From positions 124,001 through 188,000 of the forward strand of contig NZ_VLIY01000006.1 in the NCBI RefSeq assembly GCF_007489285.1: a stretch of 64,000 nucleotides of DNA. The letters run 5' to 3'. The DNA comes from Skermania sp. ID1734. GTDB lineage: Bacteria > Actinomycetota > Actinomycetes > Mycobacteriales > Mycobacteriaceae. Every line of letters begins with the position of its first letter. Positions within the stretch are counted from its first letter, which is position 1. The notes beneath the pieces are model-generated. The model made no database searches. It saw nothing but the letters and a program-made list of their open reading frames with translations, and had not been told where the DNA came from. The position numbers and the translations under genes are program-made. Of this stretch, positions 8,485 through 17,150 are shown in pieces.

Positions 8485-9296
8485 GGGAGCAACTGAATCA
8501 GGATCTCCGAGCACCCGGCGTCGATCCGCAATGTGGCCAGGTCGTCGCCACGCGTCGGGCCCCGGTTGACGATGGCTATCGGTGTGCCGGCCTTGGCCGC
8601 CCGGCGCACGAACCGCAAGCCCGACATCACCGTCAGCGACGAACCGAGAACCAGCAACAATTCGGCCGTGTCCACGGCATCGAAGGCCGAGCAAACACGT
8701 TCGCGCGGAACGGTTTCACCGAAATACACGATGTCCGGCTTCAGCATTCCGCCGCACCGCTCGCAGTCGACGACCCGGAACGTCGCCGTGCGGGCAACCA
8801 CGGCATCGGCGTCCGGAGCGATCTCCACAGCGCTTGCGGCGCCGGCCTTTTCGGCGAAGCCGGGGTTGCGGCGCTCCAGCCGTTCGGCCAGCGCGTAGCG
8901 GGACAGCCGGTGACTGCATGCCAGGCAGCGCACCTGCGCGTAGGTGCCGTGCAGGTCGATCACGTTGCGGCTGCCGGCTTTGGTGTGCAGCATGTCGACG
9001 TTCTGGGTGATCACGGCTGCAACCCGTCCGGCACGTTCGAGCGCGGCGAGCGCGCGGTGTCCGGCGTTGGGCACCGCGGCATCCATGTGCCGCCAGCCCA
9101 GGTGGTTGCGCGCCCAGTAGTGGCGGCGAAACCCGGGGTCGCCGATGAACTGCTGATAGGTCATGGGATTGCGCGGCGGCGAGTCTGGGCCCCGGTAGTC
9201 GGGAATGCCGCTGTCGGTGGATATCCCGGCTCCGGTCAGCGCCACAGTCCGACGACCGGCCATCAACTCGCGCAACGTCTCCGCTGGATGGGCCAT
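8481..9296 (-). CDS. Sir2-family NAD-dependent protein deacylase
   Basis: A 271-residue sirtuin that removes acyl groups from lysine using NAD. The motifs are in order: NAD-binding GAGISTDSGIPDYRG near residue 21, TQNVDMLHTKAG, the catalytic His in VIDLHGT, two zinc knuckles (CLACSH and CERCGG), then GSSLTVMSG and INRGPT at the C-terminal Rossmann face. I start at ATG 9296 (MAHPAETLREL); the frame is open upstream to 9347 but those residues are not family-like. It is operonic with the cyclase and perhaps vapBC. Which acyl group it removes cannot be told. Confidence 0.9.
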   Translation of the reverse strand: MAHPAETLRELMAGRRTVALTGAGISTDSGIPDYRGPDSPPRNPMTYQQFIGDPGFRRHYWARNHLGWRHMDAAVPNAGHRALAALERAGRVAAVITQNVDMLHTKAGSRNVIDLHGTYAQVRCLACSHRLSRYALAERLERRNPGFAEKAGAASAVEIAPDADAVVARTATFRVVDCERCGGMLKPDIVYFGETVPRERVCSAFDAVDTAELLLVLGSSLTVMSGLRFVRRAAKAGTPIAIVNRGPTRGDDLATLRIDAGCSEILIQLLP

Positions 9297-9419
9297 GCTC
9301 ACCAGTGAACCGCAGGGGCGGAGATTGCGCACCTGCCGCCGCGACACCGAACAAATGGCTCGCTATCGGCGGCGAATCGTGACCATTTCGTCGTGATCAT
9401 AGGGGGGCGGCGCGCGGCT

Positions 9420-10340
9420 TCAGTAGCCCATCACCGGATCGACGCGGGCCAGCAGCTCGCAGCCGTTGACGAATCGTGCAACGTTCGCACCGACGTGGTC
9501 GGCGAATGCGCGCCGGCGCAGGCTCGGCGGATTGGAATCGTGCGGCGTGATGATGACGTTGGGCAGATCCCACAGCGGATGTCCATCGGGCAGCGGCTCG
9601 GGGTCAGTGACGTCGAGACCCGCGCCGCCGATGACACCGCTGCGCAGCGCCGCGATCAGGGCGTCGGTGTCGAGCAGGCTCCCGCGCGCGACGTTGATCA
9701 CCCAGGAATGCGGCTTGAGCCGACCGAGCTCGTCAGCGCCGACGAGGTGCCGGGTAGCAGGGGTCGCGGGGGCGGAGATGACGATGTGGTCGGTTTCGGG
9801 CCACACTTCGGGCAGCCGGGCGATCGGATAGGTGGCGACCGCGCCGGGCACCGGCTTGCCAGACCGTGACACGGCTATGGCATGGGCGCCGAGAGCGGCC
9901 AGCATCGGGATCAGCGTCCGGCCGATGCCGCCCGCGCCGATGATGGTGACGGTCGAATCGCGCAGCGTCCCGATCCGCCCAGCCAGTTCCTGCTGTTGCC
10001 ACGACCTCGCGCGCAAATGGTCGGGAATGGCGCGAACACCGGCGAGCAGCAGCGCCAGCGCGTGTTCGGCCACCGTCCGCGAATAGGCGCCCGCAGCGGA
10101 GGTGAACTGCACGTTCGGGCTTCGTCCGATGACGCCCGAGGTGAAAAAGTCCTCGACCCCCGCGGCTGCGAGTTGGACCCATTCGATGTTTGCGCCCAGA
10201 TCCGGGAAGCCCTCCGCGCCGGCCAACCACACCAGGCCGCGCGCTGAGTCCAGATCGGCCAATTCGCCACCGGCGCGCACGATCGCCTCGGCAACATCCG
10301 GATCGGCGCTCGGCTCCAGCGCAATCGAGTTGGCCGTCAT
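9420..10340 (-). CDS. D-2-hydroxyacid dehydrogenase, last gene of the ectoine operon
   Basis: A 306-residue NAD(P)-dependent dehydrogenase. The Rossmann motif VTIIGAGGIGRTL lies mid-protein, and the catalytic triad is recognisable: Arg in NVARGSLLD, Glu in DVTDPEPLP and His in IITPHDSNPPS. The 2-oxoacid it reduces is not evident. It begins 15 bp after ectC, so it belongs to the ectABC transcript in the place where ectD (ectoine hydroxylase) is often found. A role linked to ectoine, such as reducing a 2-oxo acid, is only a guess; it may simply be co-transcribed. Confidence 0.85.
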   Translation of the reverse strand: MTANSIALEPSADPDVAEAIVRAGGELADLDSARGLVWLAGAEGFPDLGANIEWVQLAAAGVEDFFTSGVIGRSPNVQFTSAAGAYSRTVAEHALALLLAGVRAIPDHLRARSWQQQELAGRIGTLRDSTVTIIGAGGIGRTLIPMLAALGAHAIAVSRSGKPVPGAVATYPIARLPEVWPETDHIVISAPATPATRHLVGADELGRLKPHSWVINVARGSLLDTDALIAALRSGVIGGAGLDVTDPEPLPDGHPLWDLPNVIITPHDSNPPSLRRRAFADHVGANVARFVNGCELLARVDPVMGY

Positions 10341-10355
10341 CTGGAAACCTCCAGG

Positions 10356-10754
10356 CTAGGCGGGTACCTCCACGAGCGGGTACACGCCATTCTCATCGTG
10401 TACCTCGCGGCCTGTCACGGGTGGATTGAAAACACACAGCATCCGCATCTGGGTCCGCGGCTCGACGCGGTGCCGTTCGTGGCCGTTGAGCAGGTACATC
10501 GACCCTGGGCCTAGCTCGTAAACCTGGTCGTTGTCGAGATCGGTCAGCGTGCCCTCGCCCTCGATCAGCCAGACCGCCTCAACGTGGTTGGCGTAGTGGA
10601 ACTCGTTGACGGTGCCGGCCTTGATGGTGGTCTCGTGGAACGAGAAGCCGACGCGGTCGCCGCCGAGGATGATGCGCTTGCTGCGCCAGTTCCCGTCCTC
10701 GCTGGTGACGTCGCGTTCAGTGCCGGTGATTTCCGCGGTGGTTCGGACGATCAT
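10356..10754 (-). CDS. ectC: L-ectoine synthase
   Basis: A 132-residue cupin that closes N-gamma-acetyl-diaminobutyrate into ectoine. Typical family sequence includes MIVRTTAEITGTERDV, SKRIILGGDRVGFSFHETTI, the metal-site region EFHYANHVEAVWLIEGEG and MYLLNGHERHR. The length is normal. It is separated from ectB by 12 bp with an SD-like GAGGGGAG in the gap. It is the third step of the osmoprotectant pathway encoded by ectA-ectB-ectC. Confidence 0.97.
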   Translation of the reverse strand: MIVRTTAEITGTERDVTSEDGNWRSKRIILGGDRVGFSFHETTIKAGTVNEFHYANHVEAVWLIEGEGTLTDLDNDQVYELGPGSMYLLNGHERHRVEPRTQMRMLCVFNPPVTGREVHDENGVYPLVEVPA

Positions 10755-10766
10755 TCCTCGCTCCCC

Positions 10767-12026
10767 TCAGATGCAGACGGAACCGGTGGCGTCGGCCAGA
10801 ATGCCCAGGCCGTGATCGAGTTCGTCCTCGGTGATGGTCAGCGGCGGCAGCAGTTTGACCACCTCGTCCGAGGGTCCCGAGGTTTCCGCGAGCAGTCCGT
10901 TGTCGTAGGCGAGTCGGCAGACCTTCCCGGCGTGCTCGGGGTCGGCGAACACGAGACCCTGGACCATGCCGCGACCACGGGTGGACACCCCGTCGAAGCG
11001 CCCGGCCAGGTCGGTGAAGGCGCGCTCGATGCGTGCACCCTTGGCCAGCGTCTGCTCCTGCAGCTTCGAATCCGCCCAGTACTCCGTGATCGCGGCCGTG
11101 GCGGTCACGAACGCGGGGTTGTTGCCGCGGAACGTGCCGTTGTGCTCGCCCGGGGACCAGATGTCGAGTTCCGGCTTGAACAGCGTCAACGCCATCGGCA
11201 GCCCGTAACCGCCGATCGACTTGGACAGGGTGACGATGTCGGGGGTGATGCCGGCGATCTCGAAAGAGAAGAACGGGCCGGTCCGGCCGCAACCCATCTG
11301 CACGTCGTCGACGATCAGCAGGATGTCGCGACGCGCGCACAGTTCGGCGAGAGCCTGCAGCCACTCCGGACGGGCGACGTTCACGCCGCCTTCGCCCTGC
11401 ACAGTTTCCACGATCACCGCGGCGGGACGGTTGAGCCCGGAGCCCGAGTCGTCGAGCACGCGCTCGAACCACTGGAAGTCCTCGGTAACGCCGTTGAAGT
11501 AGTTGTCGAACGGCATCGGCGTGGCATGCACCAGCGGCACTCCGGCGCCCGCGCGCTTCATGGAGTTTCCGGTGACCGACAGCGCGCCGAGGGTCATGCC
11601 GTGAAACGCGTTGGTGAAGTTGACCACCGACTCGCGACCGGTGACCTTCCGCGCCAACTTCAGTGCTGCCTCAACGGAGTTGGCGCCGGTGGGGCCGGTG
11701 AACTGTACCTTGTAGTCCAAATTCCGTGGCCGCAGGATTCTTTCGGAAAACGTCTCGAGGAAATTGCGCTTGGCCACGGTGCACATGTCCAGACCGTGGG
11801 TGATGTGATCGCCGGCAATGTAGTCCAGCAGCGCCTTTTTCAGCACCGGATTGTTGTGGCCGTAGTTGAGCGCACCGGCACCGGCGAAGAAGTCGAGGTA
11901 TTCCCGGCCGCTCTCATCACGGAGCCACGAACCTTGTGCGGTGTCGAAAACGGTTGGCCAATTGCGGCAGTAGCCGCGTACCTCGGACTCCAGTGCGCTA
12001 AAGATTGTCGTGTCGGGGGCAGTCAT
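10767..12026 (-). CDS. ectB: Diaminobutyrate--2-oxoglutarate aminotransferase
   Basis: Class III PLP aminotransferase of 419 residues that makes L-2,4-diaminobutyrate from aspartate semialdehyde with glutamate as donor, the first ectoine step. The PLP Lys is in VTLSKSIGGYGLP, preceded by the Asp motif LLIVDDVQMGCGRTG. The N-terminus (IFSALESEVRGYCRNWP) and the segment FFAGAGALNYGHNNP are characteristic of EctB. It starts 2 bp after the ectA stop. Aspartate semialdehyde must come from asd, which is not in this window. Confidence 0.97.
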   Translation of the reverse strand: MTAPDTTIFSALESEVRGYCRNWPTVFDTAQGSWLRDESGREYLDFFAGAGALNYGHNNPVLKKALLDYIAGDHITHGLDMCTVAKRNFLETFSERILRPRNLDYKVQFTGPTGANSVEAALKLARKVTGRESVVNFTNAFHGMTLGALSVTGNSMKRAGAGVPLVHATPMPFDNYFNGVTEDFQWFERVLDDSGSGLNRPAAVIVETVQGEGGVNVARPEWLQALAELCARRDILLIVDDVQMGCGRTGPFFSFEIAGITPDIVTLSKSIGGYGLPMALTLFKPELDIWSPGEHNGTFRGNNPAFVTATAAITEYWADSKLQEQTLAKGARIERAFTDLAGRFDGVSTRGRGMVQGLVFADPEHAGKVCRLAYDNGLLAETSGPSDEVVKLLPPLTITEDELDHGLGILADATGSVCI

Positions 12027-12028
12027 CG

Positions 12029-12610
12029 CTAAAATTTTCCTTCCGGTCGGTTCAGCGGCGTGATCGTATAGAGCTCTTCGGCTTCGTGTGCATCGGGAAA
12101 GTCAGTGGGCTCGAACATCTTTGACGTGGTTATCGTGGCGCCGCGGCGTCTCGCCAGCGCCGCGAACATGGCGATAGACGCCGCATTGTCCGGGCTGACG
12201 GTCGTTTCCATGCTTCGAACGCCTTGCGGCACAAGGTGGCTGACCAGCTCTTCCAGCATGGCCACGCCAATACCGTTGCCGCGCTGCGATTCATCCACCG
12301 CCACTTGCCACACGAACAGGGTGTCCGGGGCAGCCGGGCGACGGTAGCCGGTGATGAAGCCGACTACCTCGCCATCTTTTTCGGCGATCACGGTTGTGTC
12401 GGTGAAATCTCTGCACCACAACACGTACGCGTAGCTGGAGTTGGCATCGAGGACGCCTGAGTCGGTGGCCAGCCGCCACAGGTGTGCGCCGTCTGCAAGC
12501 TGCGGACGGCGCAGGTGAACCGGCGGCGCGGTTCGGTATTCCGGGGTCGCTCTCAGTTGTGCTGGAGTCATCGGGTACCCGAACGTAACAACGTCGCCGG
12601 GCGTTTTCAC
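12029..12610 (-). CDS. ectA: L-2,4-diaminobutyrate acetyltransferase
   Basis: GNAT-fold acetyltransferase of 193 residues, the second step of ectoine synthesis (N-gamma-acetylation). The acetyl-CoA pyrophosphate loop QRGNGIGVAML and the EctA pattern RRPQLADGAHLWRLATDSG are clear, with TTVSPDNAASIAMFAALAR after them. The start is GTG 12610, which has GGAAAG 5 nt upstream. ATG 12571 has no SD and would trim a poorly conserved N-terminus. It is the first gene of the ect operon, with a Crp-like palindrome at 12667-12682. Confidence 0.95.
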   Translation of the reverse strand: MKTPGDVVTFGYPMTPAQLRATPEYRTAPPVHLRRPQLADGAHLWRLATDSGVLDANSSYAYVLWCRDFTDTTVIAEKDGEVVGFITGYRRPAAPDTLFVWQVAVDESQRGNGIGVAMLEELVSHLVPQGVRSMETTVSPDNAASIAMFAALARRRGATITTSKMFEPTDFPDAHEAEELYTITPLNRPEGKF

Positions 12611-12666
12611 CTGTCTTTCCGATTTGGTCGGTACCGGCGTATACCCGTCCCAGGTGAGAGCGTAAA

Positions 12667-12682
12667 AGTGAGATAGCTCACA
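12667..12682 (-). promoter_or_regulatory. Crp/GlxR-like palindrome upstream of ectA
   Basis: On the minus strand the site reads TGTGAGCTATCTCACT. It matches the TGTGA-N6-TCACA form bound by cAMP-receptor-type regulators except for the last base. It is 57 bp upstream of the ectA GTG. The nearest gene on the other side, rtcB, ends rather than starts here, so ectA is the only plausible target. Confidence 0.45.
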
Positions 12683-12693
12683 AATGCGACGGA

Positions 12694-13884
12694 TCAGCCC
12701 TTGACGCAGAGCACCTGACGCAGCGTGGCCACCACCTCGACGAGACCGGACTGGGCAGCGATCACGTCGTCGATGTTCTTGTAGGCGGCCGGGATCTCAT
12801 CGATCACGCCGGCGTCCTTGCGGGACTCGACGCCTTCCGTCTGGGCGACCAGGTCGGCCACCGTGAACTGGCGTTTTGCGGCGTTGCGGCTCATCCGGCG
12901 GCCCGCTCCGTGCGCTGCGGACTGGAACGACGCCGGGTTGCCCTTGCCGCGAACCACGTAGGACCGGGTGCCCATGGAGCCGGGGATGAGCGCCAGGTCG
13001 CCCACGCCCGCACGCACGGCGCCCTTGCGGGTCACCAGCATCGGCACGCCGTCGATCAACTCCTCCGCCACATAGTTGTGGTGGCAGGAGATGGGCTGCT
13101 CGAAGCGCACCTGCGGGAACTCCTTGCGGACCTGCGCGCAGATGAGCGCCAGCATCACTGCGCGGTTGCGCGCGGCGTACTCCTGGGCCCAGTTGAGGTC
13201 GCGACGATAGGCGGCCATTTCCGGAGTCCCGGCTAGAAAGACGGCCAGGTCGCGGTCCGGCAGGTCTTTGTTCTGCGGCAGCGACTGCGCGATCCGGATG
13301 TGTCGCTCGGCCAGTTCCTTGCCGATGTTGCGGCTGCCTGAATGCAGCAACACCCACACGTGATCCTCGGTGTCCAGGCAGACCTCGATGAAGTGGTTGC
13401 CGCCGCCGAGCGTGCCCATTTGCTTGTGCGCCTTGGATTCGCGACCCGCGACTCCAGCATCGAGGTCGCCGAAACTCGCCCAGAACCGCTCCCAGCCGCC
13501 GCGAGTGCGGGTCAGCTCGTAACGCCGAACATCCACCGGCTCCCGGTGCGCCGCGAACCCCACCGGCACCGCCGCCTCTATACGGCGGCGCAGCCGACGC
13601 AGATCGTCGGGCAGGTCCGCGGCTGTGAGGCTGGTCTTGACGCTTTCCATGCCGCAACCGATGTCGACGCCGACGGCGGCGGGGGAGACCGCGTCCTTCA
13701 TGGCGATCACCGAACCGACGGTTGCGCCCTTGCCCAGGTGTACATCGGGCATCACCCGAACGCCGTGCACCCACTGCAGCGCGGCGATGTTGCGCAGCTG
13801 CTGCAGTGCGGCTGGCTCGATGTCGTCCTCGGTGGCCCACATCAATGTCTGAGCGCGCGCGCCGCGCAGCTCGACGGGCAGCAT
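12694..13884 (-). CDS. rtcB: RNA-splicing ligase RtcB
   Basis: A 396-residue GTP- and Mn-dependent ligase that joins RNA 2',3'-cyclic phosphate (or 3'-phosphate) to 5'-OH ends, for RNA repair or recovery from toxin cleavage. Family motifs are visible: GVDIGCGM, MGTLGGGNHF, LLHSGSRNIG, SCHHNYV, GSMGTRSYV and the guanylylation His in AAHGAGRRMSR. AAAGGA lies 9 nt upstream of ATG. A 16-bp inverted repeat (TACGCG at 13912-13917, CGCGTA at 13922-13927) is in the promoter region. No RtcA or RtcR gene is nearby. The VapC RNases in this window make a repair role attractive, but that is inference. Confidence 0.95.
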   Translation of the reverse strand: MLPVELRGARAQTLMWATEDDIEPAALQQLRNIAALQWVHGVRVMPDVHLGKGATVGSVIAMKDAVSPAAVGVDIGCGMESVKTSLTAADLPDDLRRLRRRIEAAVPVGFAAHREPVDVRRYELTRTRGGWERFWASFGDLDAGVAGRESKAHKQMGTLGGGNHFIEVCLDTEDHVWVLLHSGSRNIGKELAERHIRIAQSLPQNKDLPDRDLAVFLAGTPEMAAYRRDLNWAQEYAARNRAVMLALICAQVRKEFPQVRFEQPISCHHNYVAEELIDGVPMLVTRKGAVRAGVGDLALIPGSMGTRSYVVRGKGNPASFQSAAHGAGRRMSRNAAKRQFTVADLVAQTEGVESRKDAGVIDEIPAAYKNIDDVIAAQSGLVEVVATLRQVLCVKG

Positions 13885-13988
13885 GGTGAGAATCCTTTCG
13901 GCAGTGGTGTTTACGCGTTGTCGCGTAGTACCACGCTAGGCCGTGCCCAATTGCGGCGCATCCGAATTTTCTCCGTGCGGAACCGCCT

Positions 13989-14861
13989 CTACAGCAGCGC
14001 TTCGATGTCCTTGCGCTGCGGCAGCGAGACCGCCGCACCGAGCTTGGTGCTCGCCAGCGCGCCAGCCGCGCACGCCCAGCGCAGCGCCGTTTCGGGGCCG
14101 CGCTGCCAGAACGCGGCCAGCACGCCGGTGAACGCGTCACCGGCGGCGGTGGTGTCGACGACATTGACCGGCAGGGTCGGCACGGACAGTTCGGTGCCGT
14201 CGGGTCCGCGGTAGTGCGCGCCGCGGGCGCCGAGTGTGGTGATCACGTGTGGAACGGTGTCCACGGTGGCGGATCCGAGTGCCCGGGCCTCGCCCGCGTT
14301 GACTACCAGCACGTCGACGCTGTCGCTGAGCGCACCGGGAAGTTGTTGCACTGGTGAGGGATTGAGCAGAGTCGTCACCGCGTGTGCGCGAGCGTGTCGG
14401 ATCGCGGTCGTCACCGTGGCGAGCGGGATCTCGAGTTCGCAGACAAGCAGATCGGCGTTGGCAATCAGATCGAGTTCATCCGGGGACAACGACGTCAACG
14501 TCGAATTCGCGTTGCCCACCACGATGATCCGGTTCTCACCCGCGCCGTCGACAGTAATCATTGCGACGCCGCTGGGGCCGGGCACCTCCCGCAGGAATTC
14601 GGTGCCCACCTCGTTGTCGACCAGCGTTTGACGAAGTTCGAGAGCAAACAGGTCGTCGCCGACCGCGCCGACGAACTCGACGTCCGCACCGGCGCGCGCC
14701 GCCGCGATCGCCTTATTGGAGCCCTTGCCGCCCGCGATGGTGGCGAAGGAATTACCGGCGACGGTCTCACCCGCACTCGGCAACCGGTCGGTGCTGACCA
14801 CGAGATCCATGTTGGCGCTGCCGAGAACCACAATCCGCGCCGAGGGAACGGGGGCGTCCAT
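13989..14861 (-). CDS. rbsK: Ribokinase (PfkB family)
   Basis: Sugar kinase of 290 residues, predicted to phosphorylate D-ribose at O5. It has the N-terminal PfkB/ribokinase motif IAGGKGSNKAIAAAR near residue 42, VLGSANMDLVV at the start and the catalytic-base motif VVDTTAAGDAFTG near 235. The fit to ribokinase (GSANMD, GGKGSNKA) is better than to fructokinase or adenosine kinase. No ribose transporter is adjacent. It stands alone, divergent from proA across 80 bp. Confidence 0.88.
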   Translation of the reverse strand: MDAPVPSARIVVLGSANMDLVVSTDRLPSAGETVAGNSFATIAGGKGSNKAIAAARAGADVEFVGAVGDDLFALELRQTLVDNEVGTEFLREVPGPSGVAMITVDGAGENRIIVVGNANSTLTSLSPDELDLIANADLLVCELEIPLATVTTAIRHARAHAVTTLLNPSPVQQLPGALSDSVDVLVVNAGEARALGSATVDTVPHVITTLGARGAHYRGPDGTELSVPTLPVNVVDTTAAGDAFTGVLAAFWQRGPETALRWACAAGALASTKLGAAVSLPQRKDIEALL

Positions 14862-14916
14862 AAAGGCAGGTTAGCCCCGTTTGGGAGGTCTTGGCCCACG
14901 GCGCGCCGACCGGCTG

Positions 14917-14940
14917 AACCGAGGGTAGCTACCCTTGGTT
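14917..14940. promoter_or_regulatory. 24-bp palindrome covering the proA start region
   Basis: AACCGAGGGTAG joined to CTACCCTTGGTT is a palindrome with a single mismatched pair, ending one base before the proA ATG. It includes TACCCT (14930-14935), a TANNNT-type -10 six nt before the ATG, and there is no SD. proA therefore looks leaderless, with its -10 inside an operator-like palindrome. Confidence 0.5.
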
Positions 14941-14941
14941 C

Positions 14942-16231
14942 ATGACCGCAGCAACCCCTTCTACGCAGGTGAATGCGCCAGCGCAGGCCGATGCCATTCG
15001 CGAGGCTGTGCACGAGGCAGCCCGCCGCGCCCGGATCGCCTCGCGGGTACTGGCCCAGCTGACGACGGCGGACAAGAACGCGGCGCTGCACGCGGCCGCG
15101 GACGCACTGCTGGCCGACAGCGACGCTGTGCTGGCCGCCAACGCCGAGGACATCGATGCCGCGCGGGCCGCGGGTATCGAAGAGTCGTTGCTGGACCGGC
15201 TGCGGTTGACCCAGGCGCGAGTCGACGGCATCGCGTCCGGTCTGCGCCAGGTAGCCGGACTGCCCGATCCGATCGGCACCGTCGTGCGCGGTTCGACGTT
15301 GCCCAACGGGCTCGAGATCCGCCAGGTCCGAGTCCCGATGGGCGTGGTCGGCATGGTCTACGAGGCGCGCCCCAATGTCACCGTCGACGCCTTCGGATTG
15401 GCGCTCAAGTCCGGCAATGCGGTGCTGTTGCGAGGGTCGTCGTCGGCCGCGCGCTCCAACGCCGCCTTGGTGGCTGTGATGCGGCGGGCACTGGGCGAGC
15501 AGGGTGTGCCCACCGACGCTGTGCAGTTGCTTCCCGCGGAGGACCGCTCCAGCGTCACCCATCTGATCCAGGCGCGCGGCCTGGTCGACGTCGTCATCCC
15601 GCGCGGCGGTGCGGGCCTGATCAGCGCGGTGGTGCGCGATGCGACCGTGCCGACCATCGAGACCGGTACCGGCAACTGCCATGTGTATGTGCATTCGGCC
15701 GCCGATCTCGACATGGCCGAGCGAATTCTGTTGAACTCCAAGACGCGCCGGCCCAGCGTGTGCAACGCGGCGGAGACCGTCCTGGTCGACGAGGCGATCG
15801 CCGGTGAGGCGGTACCGCGGCTCATCGAGGCCCTCGAGCGGCATAGCGTCACCGTCCACGGCGATCTGCCAGGGCTGGTCCCGGCCAACGAAAAAGACTG
15901 GGCAGATGAGTATTTGACCCTCGATATCGCACTGAAGGTGGTCGGCGGGATCGACGAGGCCGTCGATCACATCAACACCTGGGGTACTGGCCACACCGAG
16001 GCGATCGTCACCGGCGACCTTGCGGCGGCACGCGATTTCAGCGCCCGGGTCGACGCAGCCGCGGTGATGGTCAACGCGTCCACCGCATTCACCGACGGCG
16101 AGCAGTTCGGCTTCGGGGCGGAGATCGGCATTTCCACCCAGAAACTGCACGCGCGCGGGCCGATGGGGCTGCCCGAACTGACCTCCACCAAGTGGATCGT
16201 CTGGGGCGACGGCCAGACCCGGCCGGCGTGA
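14942..16231 (+). CDS. proA: Glutamate-5-semialdehyde dehydrogenase (gamma-glutamyl phosphate reductase)
   Basis: A 429-residue NADPH-dependent reductase that turns gamma-glutamyl phosphate into glutamate 5-semialdehyde, the second step of proline synthesis. It has [16 protein letters not shown], the [12 protein letters not shown] nucleotide segment, the IVPRGG-like [10 protein letters not shown], and the catalytic Cys in [12 protein letters not shown]. The length is normal. ATG 14942 has no SD and sits directly after a palindrome, so it is probably a leaderless message. proB is 7.8 kb upstream; in M. tuberculosis the two are also not adjacent. Confidence 0.96.
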   Translation: MTAATPSTQVNAPAQADAIREAVHEAARRARIASRVLAQLTTADKNAALHAAADALLADSDAVLAANAEDIDAARAAGIEESLLDRLRLTQARVDGIASGLRQVAGLPDPIGTVVRGSTLPNGLEIRQVRVPMGVVGMVYEARPNVTVDAFGLALKSGNAVLLRGSSSAARSNAALVAVMRRALGEQGVPTDAVQLLPAEDRSSVTHLIQARGLVDVVIPRGGAGLISAVVRDATVPTIETGTGNCHVYVHSAADLDMAERILLNSKTRRPSVCNAAETVLVDEAIAGEAVPRLIEALERHSVTVHGDLPGLVPANEKDWADEYLTLDIALKVVGGIDEAVDHINTWGTGHTEAIVTGDLAAARDFSARVDAAAVMVNASTAFTDGEQFGFGAEIGISTQKLHARGPMGLPELTSTKWIVWGDGQTRPA

Positions 16232-16244
16232 TTCGGAGCATCTT

Positions 16245-17150
16245 GTGACTCTCGCTGCCACCGCGCCTTCGTTTACCTCGGTCGATGATGTCGTCGAAAA
16301 GCTTGCCACCACGGGCTATCTCGCCGACCGGTCGACCGCCACCGCAGTGTTCCTGGCCGACCGGCTCGGTAAGCCGCTGCTGGTGGAAGGCCCGGCGGGA
16401 GTGGGCAAAACCGAACTGGCCCGCGCCGTCGCCCAAGCGACCGGGGCCGGGTTGGTGCGGTTGCAGTGCTACGAGGGCGTCGACGAGGCGCGGGCGCTGT
16501 ACGAGTGGAACCACGCGAAGCAGATTTTGCGCATCCAGGCTTCTTGGGCGAGCGCAGCGACGGGGAATGATACAGAGGAAAACAGCTGGGAGGAAACGAA
16601 ATCCGACGTTTTCTCCGAAGAGTTTCTGCTTGCGCGGCCGCTGCTCACCGCGATTCGGCGCGACGAGCCAACCGTGTTGCTGATCGACGAGACCGACAAA
16701 GCCGACGTCGAGATCGAGGGTCTGTTGCTCGAGGTGCTCAGCGACTTCGCGGTGACCGTGCCCGAACTCGGAACGATAACCGCCACTCGTAAGCCCTTCG
16801 TCGTGCTCACGTCGAACGCCACCCGCGAACTTTCCGAGGCGCTCAAACGCCGATGCTTGTTCTTGCACATCGACTTTCCCGATGAAGAATTAGAGCGCGA
16901 AATCCTTCGAAGCAGGGTTCCGGAACTTCCCGCCGCAGTGGCGAAACAGCTCGCGCGCACGGTGGCGGTGTTGCGTGGCATGGAACTGAAGAAGCTGCCG
17001 TCGGTGGCCGAAACTATCGACTGGGCACGGACTTTGCTCGCGCTCGGACTTGCCGACCTCGACGAGGACGCGGTCCGGGCGACCCTCGGAGTCGTGCTCA
17101 AGCATCGTGCCGATCACCTCAAGGCGCTCAAGGACCTGAAGTTGGCGTGA
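16245..17150 (+). CDS. MoxR-family AAA+ ATPase
   Basis: A 301-residue AAA+ ATPase, likely a chaperone that remodels or activates a partner protein together with the VWA protein encoded next to it. Walker A is EGPAGVGKTELA near residue 50, Walker B is VLLIDETDKAD near 145, sensor 1 is VLTSNATREL and the Arg-rich sensor 2 region follows. A polar insert (residues about 100-118, SWASAATGNDTEEN) interrupts the segment between Walker A and B, as in the subfamily found with CoxE-like proteins. It starts at GTG, 13 bp after proA, and overlaps the next gene by 4 bp (GTGA). Confidence 0.88.
   Translation: MTLAATAPSFTSVDDVVEKLATTGYLADRSTATAVFLADRLGKPLLVEGPAGVGKTELARAVAQATGAGLVRLQCYEGVDEARALYEWNHAKQILRIQASWASAATGNDTEENSWEETKSDVFSEEFLLARPLLTAIRRDEPTVLLIDETDKADVEIEGLLLEVLSDFAVTVPELGTITATRKPFVVLTSNATRELSEALKRRCLFLHIDFPDEELEREILRSRVPELPAAVAKQLARTVAVLRGMELKKLPSVAETIDWARTLLALGLADLDEDAVRATLGVVLKHRADHLKALKDLKLA

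Noticed and set aside
10584-12032. 482-codon plus-strand frame opposite ectB
   Set aside because: Shadow of ectB, with no motif of its own.
14558-16312. 584-codon minus-strand frame opposite proA
   Set aside because: Shadow of proA and of rbsK in another frame; no family features.
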